A stretch of 64,000 nucleotides of DNA from Nemertoderma westbladi (lineage: Eukaryota > Xenacoelomorpha > Nemertodermatida > Nemertodermatidae). This document shows, in pieces, positions 43,035 to 53,760 of the stretch. The notes beneath the pieces were generated by a model, which made no database searches, was not told the origin of the DNA, and saw nothing but the letters and a program-made list of their open reading frames with translations. Made by a program: the position numbers and the translations under genes. Every line of letters begins with the position of its first letter. Positions within the stretch are counted from its first letter, which is position 1. Where the stretch lies: assembly GCA_032718475.1 (NCBI GenBank), contig JAUCBJ010008580.1, positions 1 to 64,000 of the forward strand, read 5' to 3'.

Positions 43035-44761
43035 AGCTGCTATATGAGTTTATCGATATTATAATTAATTATAATTTAGGCTAGCGGTCGTTGCTGCCTC
43101 CCCCTCAATGCCCCCGGACAGCGCAAGCTCCTCAGCGCTGATGTACTGTCGCCGCTGTGTCTATCGCCAACATAGTAGCTACACAATGACAACAACAACC
43201 AGCGCGAGTCACTCCACTGTCCGTCCCAAGGGCTTAGATTTACTTCAGGTTCTTACTGCAGAGGTAGGGCTACTTTCACAACTGCGACTCGCTACTGTAA
43301 ACACACTTTAGTAGTAACATTCACCTATAAACGCACAAATTCCACACAACTGTCACAAATTGTACACATTCGGGCCATTTGTCCGTTAGTCAAGTGCCTT
43401 CCAGAATGCCACGTTATTATTATGTATCCCTGGATACTAGCAGTGCGCTATTTATTCCGTATGCTATTCAATGGGGCAAGCTTTCTATTATTCTTTTAAC
43501 TCGCTTCTAATTCTAGCGTGGTTGTTGCTATGGTGACATTATGGAAAGCTAGCAGTAGAATTAGGGTAATTCTCATGCATACAGATCTGGGATGCTATTT
43601 AATAGTAATTCTTTAATTGTCAATATTCCCCCTTATACATGATTTTATGAATTTTATCGGCTATTGACTATATATTGGAGATTCTCTCACGCTAATATAC
43701 TTAATAGGGTGAATCTCCGCTCCCATGATCTATTAATTAATGAAATTTTGGGAATGTTATAAATTGTATAAAATGACAATTTATCAAATTCATGAGAAGA
43801 TATGAATTTAAATTTATTCCCGTAAATTTTATTATTTAATATTAAAATAGACCAATTTTATCCAGACATGTCTGGGGACTAGGATCCTTAATTCTAGGAA
43901 ATTTGTCTTTTTAAGAGTATCGGTAAGTGCTACGATATCTTAATCGACTAGAATTCTAAAGGATCTGAATTTTAACAGATTTTGATTTATAGATTTTCTT
44001 GGTTTACAAACTCCTTAGAGTTTATTGGTCTGCATTTACTCTATTATAACATTTGTTTTAATAGATTTTTGTAAATATTAAATAGTTAATATTTAAGATG
44101 GGCACCGATTTATTCCAGAACTTGTCTGGGGACGTTAACCACTGATTCTAGAATTTTGTCTTTCAAGTATATCGGTGGGTGCCACGATATCTTAATCGAC
44201 TAGAATTACAGATGGTCAAAGGGTTTAACAGATTTATTTTGCGTTTCACGCTACTGTTAAAGGGACATCACACTACTATATGTATTATTTAATATATGGT
44301 ATGAGAGCAATATTGCAAGAAGCAATGTCAGTGAGAAGAGGCAAGTCGTTTCCAAGGTCTACCCAGAGCTTGGTTTAGCCGAGACACGAGGATCTGAACT
44401 TTGCATTCCTAATACTCTACTTACCAATAATACTTGAGTATAGTAGGAGCTTTATTGTACTTTAATAAGTACGGACATTTCATCTTACTGCAGTCACGTA
44501 TTTATAATATGATACGGACAGTAAGGAAAGAGAAAAGAATTATTTCTCGCCGTTGCACTAAATATATAATGTTAAGTAATTAATTAATAAACACGAGTAT
44601 ATATTGCACTAATTCTACTAAATAATCGCTAAAATAACATTCTACTAAATAAAATTAAAGAAAATGATTATAATAATAAAATTACGTAATAATACATACA
44701 TAAATATAAAAATAATAAAAATATATAAAATAATGTAGTCACACACCCACTCCAGACGCTG
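43035..44761 (-). other. BEL-2 spacer between pol and ORF3
   Basis: Collinear with 12,074-13,803 throughout, with few changes. The same duplicated motif is present at about 43,855-43,970 and 44,100-44,215. In the first copy it is a perfect palindrome (ccagacatgtctgg). The presumed splice acceptor, aactcatatag, lies just before the ORF3 start. Confidence 0.7.
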
Positions 44762-45277
44762 TTACGTTGGGGAGTCCCTAGATGTTTGTTGGATTAGGGA
44801 GGTGGTCGTGGGAAGAGTATCTTGCCTTCCATAGTTTCCGGATAGTTCTCGGTCTCTTTCCAGTAAACATAAACGACCAACTGGGCGATTGAGTTGTTGT
44901 GTTTCGAATAAAGTTCCAGGTTTCTTCTTCGTCCTGGAATAGTGACGATGGAAACATCGCTTCAAATACACGACGGCCTTAGAAAGCCGATTCCAGGAGC
45001 TATAGTGGTTTATTGCTCTCTGCAGGAGAGGTGAGAGCCCCTGCGAGACGTCTGGTGTTCCAGATTTCCAGTCTCTTTCTCTGATTTCCACAACAGATTT
45101 ATTTGTGGCGGGGAGTTTAGATCCACAGCGTCGTCCCCTGAAATGTGTAGTACAGACAGATCAATCATGGGTTTAAATAACATTGATTTACTCGTCCGGG
45201 TTTTAGGTTTGACTTTCTCCGCTCCCTTGGCTTGTCTAATCTCAGCCGTGGTGAGATGAGGAGGCCATTCATCCTCT
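44762..45277 (-). pseudogene. BEL-2 pol remnant
   Basis: The part at 45,277-45,092 matches the RNase H-integrase connection (about 15,540-15,720 in BEL-1). The frame 45,091-44,762 joins an early integrase segment (HHYSRTK equivalent) directly to the last 60 codons of pol (LNRPVGRLCLLERDRELSGN). About 900 nt, including the whole catalytic core, is deleted. Confidence 0.85.
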
Positions 45278-46558
45278 TCTGCTTGTGGTAGCTGCCAAAA
45301 TATACAATAAAATGATTCTATATAGGATTAGGCCTCACATAGAGAAACTACTGCGTAAGAGCCAAAACGGATTTCGACCAAGTAGATCAACAATAGCTCA
45401 GATACTTGCACTACGGAGACTGATTGAAGGAATCAAGTCAAAGAATCTCCCCGCAGTCATGACTTTTGTGGACTTCAAGAAGGAATTCGACTCCATCCAT
45501 AGAGGTAAAATGCTTGAAATCCTAAGAGCTTATGGAATACCAGAAGTAATTGTTGCTGGCATTGGATTGCTATATTGTGACACAGAAGCGCAGGTACTCT
45601 CACCAGATGGTGAAACTGAGTTTTTCTCAATCCTGGCTGGCGTACTGCAAGGTGACACATTAGCACCATTACTATTTGTAATTGTGCTGGATTACGCAAT
45701 GAGGACGGCCACAAAGGGTGAAGATCTGGGATTCACACTTCAAGAACGCAGAAGTAGTAGATATCCGGCAACTACAGTCACAGACACCGACTTTGCGGAT
45801 GACATCGCCCTGCTCTCTAATACGCTAGCAGATGCACAGCTTCTACTAAATAAAGTGGAGAGGGCTGCTAAGGAGGTTGGATTGCATATAAATGCTACCA
45901 AGACCGAATTCATGACCTTTAATGTTGATGGAAACTTGACAACCATTGATAATGATAATAATCAACTAAGGCAGGTCGATGACTTCCAGTACCTTGGATC
46001 ATGGATAGAGAGTAGCAAAAAGGACATAGAAGTTAGGAAAGCAAAGGCTTGGGTAGCTCTATCAAAAATGGATACCATCTGGAAATCAGATCTCTCCAGG
46101 CACCTGAAGACCAAGTTCTTTCGAGCCACAGTGGAAAGTGTATTTTTATATGGGGGTGAGACCTGGACACTGACTAAATCACTTGAACAACGAATTGATG
46201 GTTGCTACACAAGACTACTAAGGGCAGCCCTAAACATCATCTGGAGACAACACATGACAAACGCCGAGCTTTATGGTACAATACCACCTGTATCAACCAC
46301 CCTCCGTGAACGCAGATTAAGATTCAGTGGGCACTGCTGGCGAAGTAAAGACGAGGTCATACCAGATCTACTTCTCTGGCAACCAACTCATGGAAAGCGT
46401 AGTCGTGGACGACCTGCCATAACATATATAGATCAACTTGAAAGGGATACTGAACTTGGGAGAAACGAAATTGCGACAACTATGGAGAATCGGGAAGCCT
46501 GGAAGGATCTCATTTCCACTGTCCGAGTTCGCTCGACCTAGTAGTAGAGTAGTAGTAG
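45278..46558 (+). mobile_element. LINE-2: 5'-truncated, same family as LINE-1
   Basis: It carries one intact RT frame and ends in a TAG-rich tail (about 46,540-46,556) like LINE-1. The left flank is BEL-2 pol and the right flank is the dispersed repeat, so the two sides do not belong together and no target duplication is visible. This implies a deletion or recombination at the time of insertion or later. Confidence 0.85.
45285..46541 (+). CDS. Non-LTR reverse transcriptase fragment, open frame
   Basis: 418 codons with no stop. Blocks: KSQNGFRPSRSTIAQILALR, FVDFKKEFDSIHRGKM (the usual KAFD reads KEFD), GVLQGDTLAPLLFVIVLDY, and catalytic TDFADDIALLS. Then KTEFMTFNVDG, YLGSWIESSKKD, an YGGETWTLTKS block and a C-terminal RERRLRFSGHCWRSKDE...RGRPAITYIDQL domain. 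Endonuclease and fingers are missing through 5' truncation, so the protein is incomplete even though the frame is open. It corresponds to 2100-524. Confidence 0.9.
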   Translation: MVAAKIYNKMILYRIRPHIEKLLRKSQNGFRPSRSTIAQILALRRLIEGIKSKNLPAVMTFVDFKKEFDSIHRGKMLEILRAYGIPEVIVAGIGLLYCDTEAQVLSPDGETEFFSILAGVLQGDTLAPLLFVIVLDYAMRTATKGEDLGFTLQERRSSRYPATTVTDTDFADDIALLSNTLADAQLLLNKVERAAKEVGLHINATKTEFMTFNVDGNLTTIDNDNNQLRQVDDFQYLGSWIESSKKDIEVRKAKAWVALSKMDTIWKSDLSRHLKTKFFRATVESVFLYGGETWTLTKSLEQRIDGCYTRLLRAALNIIWRQHMTNAELYGTIPPVSTTLRERRLRFSGHCWRSKDEVIPDLLLWQPTHGKRSRGRPAITYIDQLERDTELGRNEIATTMENREAWKDLISTVRVRST

Positions 46559-46559
46559 A

Positions 46560-47220
46560 GAAGATGTTAATTTTCAGATAATACACCCTCTAGCGGCAGA
46601 CTATGGAACTGCAGACGGCTGGATATAGGTAAGAGTAATTAGTAATCAGAGGTGTCACGAGAGGGGGGCGGGGCGCTTGGATCCAACTATTATTAAAAAC
46701 CTGTTGCTTGGTTAAATCTAATTGGGGGTCATAGGTCAACGATACAACTGTCTGGTTATAGATAAGAGTAATTACAGTAGTTGCCAGTAAGGGAGCTGTA
46801 TACTCTAAGGCTAAGTATAACGAGTTGAAAGTCAATGAGGTCATTTAGCAACGGTAAGTAATATATAAAATAATTAATGTTAAAACTAAAAAAGGAAAAC
46901 AATATTATAAAGTAAAAGTAATACAAACAAATAAATTAAAATTTAATACAAATAAATAAGTATTAATAAATAAAAGAACCGTGGTGTCACTTATGACACC
47001 CTCTTGGGCAGCTTTGCGACAGTTGGACATCACTGATAACCATTGCGTGTCGGGGCGCTAATCGGTCTAATTTAATTAGGATAATCAATTAAACCCTATT
47101 TAGGAGTCATAAGACACCTTTTAGGGTTTAATTGTACTAATTAATTGATGACACCAGTCAATTAGCCTAATTAGGAGGTGTCACTCAGACAGTCTGGCGC
47201 CAATGACACCCAATGACACC
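46560..47220 (+). repeat. Dispersed repeat, uninterrupted copy
   Basis: Collinear, in the opposite orientation, with 1-469 plus 2127-2310, but without a LINE in the middle; it gives the empty-site state for LINE-1 (tagataagagtaatta at about 46,760). It ends in a cluster of caatgacaccca and gtctggcgcca motifs (47,180-47,265) that are partly palindromic. Confidence 0.8.
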
Positions 47221-47640
47221 CATAGGGTGACATTGGGTGTCACCCAGAAAGTCTGGCGCCAGTCAGTTAGGTCCAAGTGTCGCAAAGCCGGCCAATTGTA
47301 TACTTATTTTGTTTGTGGCTGGCTGAGTTTGTGGCTAGAATGTTTGAACGCTAATAAGTCGGTCAATAACGAATCAAATAGAACCAAACTTGGTACACAT
47401 GTAGTCTATTTAGAAATTTAGAAATTATACACAAAGACAGACTTCTATAGTTCCCCAGTCAGACGCTAGGGGGCGTATTGACAGAAACGTAAAAGTAGCT
47501 GTAATAGAACCAAACTTCAGATGCATATGAAATTTGGTTGTAGTAACCTACGAGCATTGCTTAATTAGAAATTTTACACACAGACAGACTTTTACAGTTC
47601 CTCTGTCTGCTGCTAGGGGGCGAATTGTCCGAGCTCAAGT
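47221..47640 (+). repeat. Degenerate tandem units with ctagggggcg block
   Basis: Two diverged units, marked by cacacagacagactt or cacaaagacagactt at about 47,430 and 47,578, each end in gttcc(c/t)c(a/t)gtc(a/t)g, followed by gctagggggcg, at about 47,450-47,475 and 47,597-47,622. Spacing and block order match the 146-bp repeat at 2311-2760. Confidence 0.75.
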
Positions 47641-47871
47641 TCATTGTGCTTAGCACGGTTTAATTAGTAAAATGGTCGGGCAGTTTATATGAGAAATAAA
47701 ATTAACAATAAATGCAAAATATAATAAAATAATAAAACAACACAAAGCGAGCATCTGCAGGAGGAGTTACCTAAAGAGTACAATAAAAGTGCATTAACGG
47801 CACACAAAATATAGCAGGGGAAATTCGTTAATTTGGTGTGCAAAACCAGATCAGGCGAAATTAGAAGACAT
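47641..47871. other. AT-rich stretch, nothing recognised
   Basis: A-rich on the plus strand with no ORF or repeat that I can relate to the rest of the window. Confidence 0.4.
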
Positions 47872-47875
47872 TTAA

Positions 47876-48650
47876 CCAATCCTATTAAAACCAGGGGGCG
47901 GGGTTGTGCCAATATGAACCCCCGCCCCCCGAGATATTTTTTGTTATAACACTGAAAAAAACACAGTTTGGAATCTGAAATTTTATGACTTTTACTAAAA
48001 TCGATTGTCTTCCTAATAGTGGAAACGGATTTCAAAAATATTAGGAAGTTTTTGAGTTACAGCACCATTTTTAACACAACTTTTAGCACTTTTTATTTAA
48101 GACGTTTTTTGAATATTTCATTTCATGAAATCTGATTTGTAACATCTCCATTTTTTATTTACACCGGTTTTTTGTTGTTTGCAATTAGACAGAATTCACA
48201 TAAATTAATTTCGAAATTTCAGACTTGTTTTTTCTGTGGGTGCCAAATGGTGCCAGTACCAAATTTTGAAATATGTCAATTTTGTAAATTAATTTTATGA
48301 AGAGGTTTTTGGGATTCTGGTTTCGATAGAATATATAGGAGATGCACCAGCCATCTCAAACTTGTATTTTTCTGTGCTCTGTGCAAAATTTGGTGCCAGC
48401 ACGACATTTTGAAAATCCATTCAGTAGTTCAATTGATTGTGATAACTTATTTCTCGCATTTTATAGGTTTTTGGATATGGGTTCTGAATTCAATTGAATA
48501 AATAATTTTCTAACTAGACATCTGAAACTTGTATTTGTCGGAAGTGGGTATAAAATTTGGTGCCAGCACCAATATTATATCAATTGATAGTATCACCTTG
48601 TTTTTTTGCGTTTTACGGGTTTGTGAGGGTTCTAATTTAAATGGAACATG
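47876..48650 (+). mobile_element. pB-1 family element, right end lost
   Basis: It begins at TTAA (47,872-47,875) with a degenerate CCxxTCCTATTAAAACC end and a gccaatatgaacccccgccc remnant of the G/C palindrome, then follows pB-1 (25,582 onward) collinearly: ggaatctgaaattttatga, attgtcttcctaat, and units with aacttgtatttttc and tggtgccagcac. Similarity fades near 48,650 and no right end is found. Confidence 0.75.
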
Positions 48651-48940
48651 ACCTACTTACTACTGTATATATACTGTACGACCATGAAAGCTGCATTCTA
48701 CCTACTAAATTTAGTAGGCACACGTTTTCAAAATTATTTTTCATATATTTGAAGGATTTTATAATAAAAGTCTTCTAGAACATTTTTTTATGATTCATTT
48801 CAATAGTCAAGTATTATAATTTTGAAACAACTTATTTTAATAGCTATTTTTATGTATTATTGGTAATTGCCAGTTCTACTTTGTTGGTGCGTACCTACTG
48901 TAAGCCACCTCCTGGAATATTGTGTCTTAAATTCAGTGAC
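48651..48940. other. AT-rich stretch, nothing recognised
   Basis: No ORF and no related sequence in the window that I can see. It separates the truncated pB-1 copy from pB-2. Confidence 0.4.
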
Positions 48941-48944
48941 TTAA

Positions 48945-50393
48945 CCCTATTACCACTGGGGTGTTTTGACCATTAGCACCACTGGGGGGGGGGGGGGGGG
49001 GGGGGGGCGATTCGGCCCACCCACTATATTTTTGTAGTCGTCTGATGAAATCCTACAAAAATTGGGCTGTTGGTGAAACAACTATAGATGAACACTACCA
49101 AATCTTAAAAAGTTAAAATTTCATAAGCAGGGTCTCATAATTTTGATGAAAAATAAAAGTAGTCCCAGGACAAAATTACAAAATTTTTCGTTTTATAAAA
49201 ACTAATAGTGTGGCAGTGTTGGCTAGATTTAGTAGGTTTTTCAAGACGCTGAATCGAATGTGATTATATTCCACTTCCAAAAATTGAAGTGGATGCTATT
49301 TTTCGTGCACCTAAGAAGTGGGCGTGGCACTTCAAATTTTGAAAAATTAGATATTCAGAAAATGCCCCTAATTTGTTTATTTCAACGCATCTTTATGGGT
49401 TTTCTGGCCGCTGAATCGATTGAAAGTAATATAGAAGCCTGAAGACTGAGTGGTTCGCCATTTTTGGTGCACCAAAATTAGGGCGTGGCACTTCAAATTT
49501 TGAAAAATACGAGATTCGGAAAATAAACCAAAATTGAAATTTTAACGAATTTATATAGGTTTTCCAGACCGCTGAATCGATTGAAAGTAATATAGAAGCC
49601 TGAAGACTTAGAAGTTAGCCATTTTTTGAAATCAAAACTTTAGTGTTTTTTCCGAATAAAGAAATTTTGAAAATTTGAAGTGCCACGCCCTAATTTTGGT
49701 GCACCGAAAATTACGTACACAAAGGACTTGAGGCTTGCTTGGGGTTCTATATTACTTTCAATCGATTCAGCGCTCCAGAACACCTAGAAAATTAATTTGA
49801 AATCAAAACTTTAGTGAATTTTCCGAATCTCGCATTTTTCAAAATTTGAAGTGCCACGCCCTAATTTTGGTGCACCAAAAATGGCGAACCACTAAGTCTT
49901 CAGGCTTCTATATTACTTTCAATCGATTCAGCGCTCCAGAAAACCTATAAAAATGCTTTTCAAATCAAAACTTTAGTGTATTTTCCGAATCTCGTATTTT
50001 TCAAATTTTGAAGTGCCACGCCCTAATTTTGGTGCTCCAAAAATGACGTACCACCTCACTTACATACGTGTATAGAGCATTAGAGTAATCCAAACCAATA
50101 AAAATAAATAAACATAGCCCAAACATAAATAATTACTAAATCACGAATGACTTTGTAAAATTCGAAAATTTCAAAAAATTTGGTGCTGGAGACCAAATTT
50201 TGAGGTGGCACCCACATCGAAAAGTAGAAATCCAATTGCAACGGCGTTTTTTGCAAAAGATGCGGCATTAAATTTGGCTAATTCTCACAAAAAATTGGGC
50301 CGGTACGTAATGTGGTTGCATAGTTACAGCAACTAAAACCTAGGAAGGGGCCGATACGCCCCCCCCCCCCCCCCCCCCCCAGTGGTAATAGGG
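48945..50393. mobile_element. pB-2: foldback piggyBac-like TTAA element
   Basis: TTAA on both sides (48,941-48,944; 50,394-50,397). The terminal inverted repeats are CCCTATTACCACTGGGG on the left and its complement on the right, running into long G and C runs. The body holds units of about 162 bp: forward copies of gggcgtggcacttcaaattt at about 49,320 and 49,481, and reverse copies (tgaagtgccacgccc) near 49,681, 49,852 and 50,014. The two arms could therefore fold into a hairpin several hundred bp long. No transposase. Confidence 0.85.
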
Positions 50394-50397
50394 TTAA

Positions 50398-50715
50398 AGG
50401 CCACCAATTATTCTACAAATCTTAACGCCTAAGAATATTTATTTTCACTTTCAAACCTTTTTAACTACAAGCGTTTGAAAAGTGTTTTATTGAGTCTATT
50501 TAATTACTATCTATTAGGGAGAAGGGGGGGGGGGGGGGGACTGGACGCAAAACCCCTTCTTGGCGAATTAATATCCCGCCTTGATGAATTATTTCACTAT
50601 AAGGTAGCATTTGTAGTTTAACTTTAACGTAAAAACTTTTGAAAATCCGACGTATTTTGATTAAGTTACAGTAATGTAATATGCCTATTTATATTTGTAC
50701 ACATAAAACCCTTAG
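50398..50715. other. Non-coding, G run
   Basis: AT-rich with a run of about 14 G near 50,526-50,539. No ORF or related repeat recognised. Confidence 0.4.
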
Positions 50716-50717
50716 GT

Positions 50718-50797
50718 ACTCTCGTGGCGTAGTGGTCAGATGGTTAAGGCGTTGGTTACATTACGTAGGTTATGAGTTCGAATCCCAGTCGGGAAAT
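50718..50797 (+). repeat. tRNA-derived sequence (SINE-like)
   Basis: It has an A-box-like TGGCGTAGTGG with GTCAGATGGTTAAGGCG, and a good B box (GAGTTCGAATCCCAGTCGGG). The acceptor ends do not pair well and no anticodon arm is convincing. A Pol III-derived SINE head or tRNA relic is more likely than a gene. Confidence 0.5.
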
Positions 50798-50869
50798 TTG
50801 TATTTTGGGGCAATTTATTTTCGTGTGGTGCTAATTGATAGGCCAATGAGAAGCGTACAGCGTAGCGAA

Positions 50870-51100
50870 TAATGAGCCAGGCCAATCATAGGGCATAAAT
50901 TACCTTATTGCTCAAATGTGAGGCAGTGGAAAATTCTGTTAGGATTCCATGTCCCAGATTAGTGTAAGGGCTGGACTGCGTTGAACGATGAGCTGGGCCA
51001 ATCATAGGGCACGACGCACTTCATTGCTCAATTGTGAAGCTGTGGAAATTTCTGTTTAGTTTCCATGTGCAATTTCTAGTATATAAGGCCGGTTTGCCTT
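50870..51100 (+). promoter_or_regulatory. Probable BEL-3 promoter: duplicated CCAAT unit plus TATA box
   Basis: A unit of about 116 bp is duplicated: gccaatcatagggca starts at 50,881 and at 50,997, each followed by cattgctcaa or tattgctcaa, tgtgargc and a tggaaa...ttcca inverted repeat. A TATA box, tatataag, lies at 51,080-51,087. This is the U3 layout expected of an LTR and is collinear with BEL-3, but I cannot define the LTR ends without the 3' copy, which is outside the window. Confidence 0.55.
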
Positions 51101-53760
51101 CGGTTATGACTTCTACCCCCTTCGCTTCCAACGTTACTCTATCAGTTTACTTTTGTAAAATTAGTTAATTCGGTTTCTTGTTGAAACTTGTTTGATAAAT
51201 CCTTTGTTAAAACTGTAAATATACTGCAATTTCCTGACATGTTTTCCTTTGGTCCGACTTCGGGACAGCCGAACACCAGGGAGATGGCAGCCTAGACCGT
51301 TAGGCCATAAGCAACGCAGGGAAGGGATGTCCACAACACGCTAGCGCCCACATTGGATCGACCGCGCACCCCCTTTGCCCCCCTTCGAAATGCTCAACTT
51401 GCCATGCAGCGCCCGCTTTGTGAGAAAGGTAAGACTTTGTTCGACGCCCTTGCCCGCCGTAAGACCTATAGATCAGGGTAAGCGTGACACCGCACTGGAC
51501 GCCGCAAATTTAGGATCAAATAATTATATCCAGACACCCCCCCCCCTTCTTGTCAGTCCTACGAACCCCTGGGTTAACCTGTACTTCCTACAGGTGCGAA
51601 CTATTGCCATTCGTCAGTACGCGAGTACACATTAGGCACGGACAGCATATGTTCCATAATTTAGTGAGTCGTAGCACTGACTGTTTGGTACCGGTTCGCT
51701 TTGTAGAACGTACATTAGTACCCCCCCCCCCCCCTTGTCTGGAGTTAGCTATTTGATCAGGCAAGGAGTATTTCTGCTACCGGCACACTGCTTGGCCTAG
51801 GGAGGTTTATTAATATCCTACCGCGCCTTGCCACGTACTGATAGGTATTGCTGCTAACTACCGCAGCAACAAAGTTCTAGAATTAAATTAGTATACCAGA
51901 TCAGCTAACGTACGGTAGCGATTAACCCCTATTCTTATCTTACAACCAGAATCTGGTATTAGTGCCGATCACGGGTGTAGTTACTAACACTGTGGTTGCC
52001 CATTGGGTTGTGGATAGGAAGGAGAGAGCTTTGACGTCATTCGTGAGTATAAAGTTCTACAAACGCGACTAGTTTATTTTAGTAGCTAGCGCACGGTATC
52101 ATTTTAGTCAGAAAATCACTAAAACCTAGTAAAAGGAATTACCCGAAATTGTTTTATTTGTAACACACCCACACACACACGCCCTAAAACATATCGCCCT
52201 TAAAGTTCTACTAGCTATAGCGTACTATACATTACGTTAGGTGGAAATTATTTGTATTTGTACAATTAGGATCTGATTTGATTGCGGCAAGATAAGGAGT
52301 ATTTCACTTTCGTTATTAAACTGTTGTTTGTCTGGACAACGGTATTGTTACATTTAGGCCTGACCCTTTAGACTGATTTCGTACAGGGGGATCAGTTATT
52401 GTTACATTTAGGTACGACCCCTTTTCGACTGATTTAGGACTGTCAGTGTTGTTACGCTAGGTCTGTTAACCCACTAGCTCGTATATAACCCATATAAATC
52501 ACACCGCGGCAAGTTACTGTATTTAGGACTGTCAGTGATAGTTAGGATTCGCTGCGTGGGGATTGTTTTCCCGTGAGTTTGGTCTGTTACGGTAACTGTA
52601 CATCTGCCTCACCGGTTAGAGGACAGGTATCCTTCTGTCTAGTACGTAGGCATTAGACCCGCTCACGTACATAGAATAGATACAAGGCTCTGTTCCTCGC
52701 CAGTAGTCGTTTGTGTACTATATCTGTTTGTTTAGATATCCTGGACTGGGATTTGTTTTCAGATACTGTACAAGCCCGTATACATTACTAGAGTCTCATA
52801 GTAAGATACATCGTTACTAGGATCTGGTAAGCGGTATACTACTGGACCCTTACAGTAGGAAGTACTATATAAATTAGTTTATAGTATTATTTCGATTGTT
52901 AGCTATTGAAAGTAGGAGATATTAAAATTTAAGGTTAGTAAATTTAGTAATTTAGAACGTCCCCTGCTTCAGTAGGCTTTTAGGGTAGCTAGTACTTTCG
53001 TATTTAATCTTTGACTAGCTAACAGTTAGTTTGTAGCACTTTGTTTTACGCCGTGTGTGTGCGGTGTTACTTTTCGGTACTTGAAAAGGTACATAGGGTT
53101 TAAAGACCAATTTGTATCGGTACCTAGGAAGATTTTTCGTAAGCGTAGAAGTAAAACTCTCACCTTCGACCTTTTCAGGACTCAAGGACTCATTTCTGGA
53201 CCGCTTCGAGGATTAGACCGCTTTTCGCAAAGTTTGGGAGACAATAAATTCGTCCGCGCCGCCGAAAAACGGAAAGACCCACGTCCGGTTTGTATTTGGG
53301 AATTTGTACGACTGGAAGATCAAAGGAACGTAAGTTTTACGACTCGCGTCGTTTAAACTTAAGAAAGCACAGTAGTACTCAAAATTTGTGGGTTTCACTG
53401 TCTATTAGTAGTGTTGTTGGTACATATTTTCCCTTTAGACGTTGCTGTTTGGCCTATTGTTTTACTTGTTGATCTACATTTTGTTAACGTATATCGTTAT
53501 CTCACTTATTCGTACAAATTTAGCCGGTAGGCTAGATTACTACTTATTTTATTATATACCTTGTTAGTTTATTTGTACCGGTTAGGGTATATATATGATA
53601 TATATATATATCAAGGTAAGTTTGACATTTGTGCATTTCGACATTTTGACATTTCGACATTCTGACTTGTTGATTTATTTGTACCGGTTAGGTAAGTTTG
53701 ACACTTCAACATTCAGACACTTGACATTTTATTACCCGTACTTGACGTATATAATAAGAC
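51101..53760 (+). other. BEL-3 5' leader (R/U5 and untranslated region)
   Basis: About 2.6 kb without a meaningful ORF before the gag-pol start, similar in length to the BEL-1 leader. It contains C runs at 51,538-51,547 and 51,721-51,734, and the repeated phrases gatagttaggattcg and tttaggactgtcagtg / ttaggactgtcagtgttgtt (52,430-52,550). Before the ATG, short gacatt(t/c) repeats (53,618-53,735) lead to the start codon. Confidence 0.5.

Larger units (their letters stand above)
40209..45277 (-). mobile_element. BEL-2: internally deleted relative of BEL-1
   Basis: Minus-strand order: a pol fragment (45,277-44,762), the conserved spacer, ORF3 with two large deletions, and the 3' LTR (LTR-D). 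The left flank is accat inside the Gypsy-1 integrase. The right side (5' LTR, gag and most of pol) is missing, because LINE-2 abuts at about 45,278. It is closer to the subfamily of LTR-A/C than to LTR-B. Confidence 0.85.

Noticed and set aside
48980-49006. Long G runs (also 3322, 27,082, 50,361) as pure assembly artefacts
   Set aside because: They sit at matching positions at the ends of TTAA elements, so the tracts are real, but their exact lengths may be misassembled.
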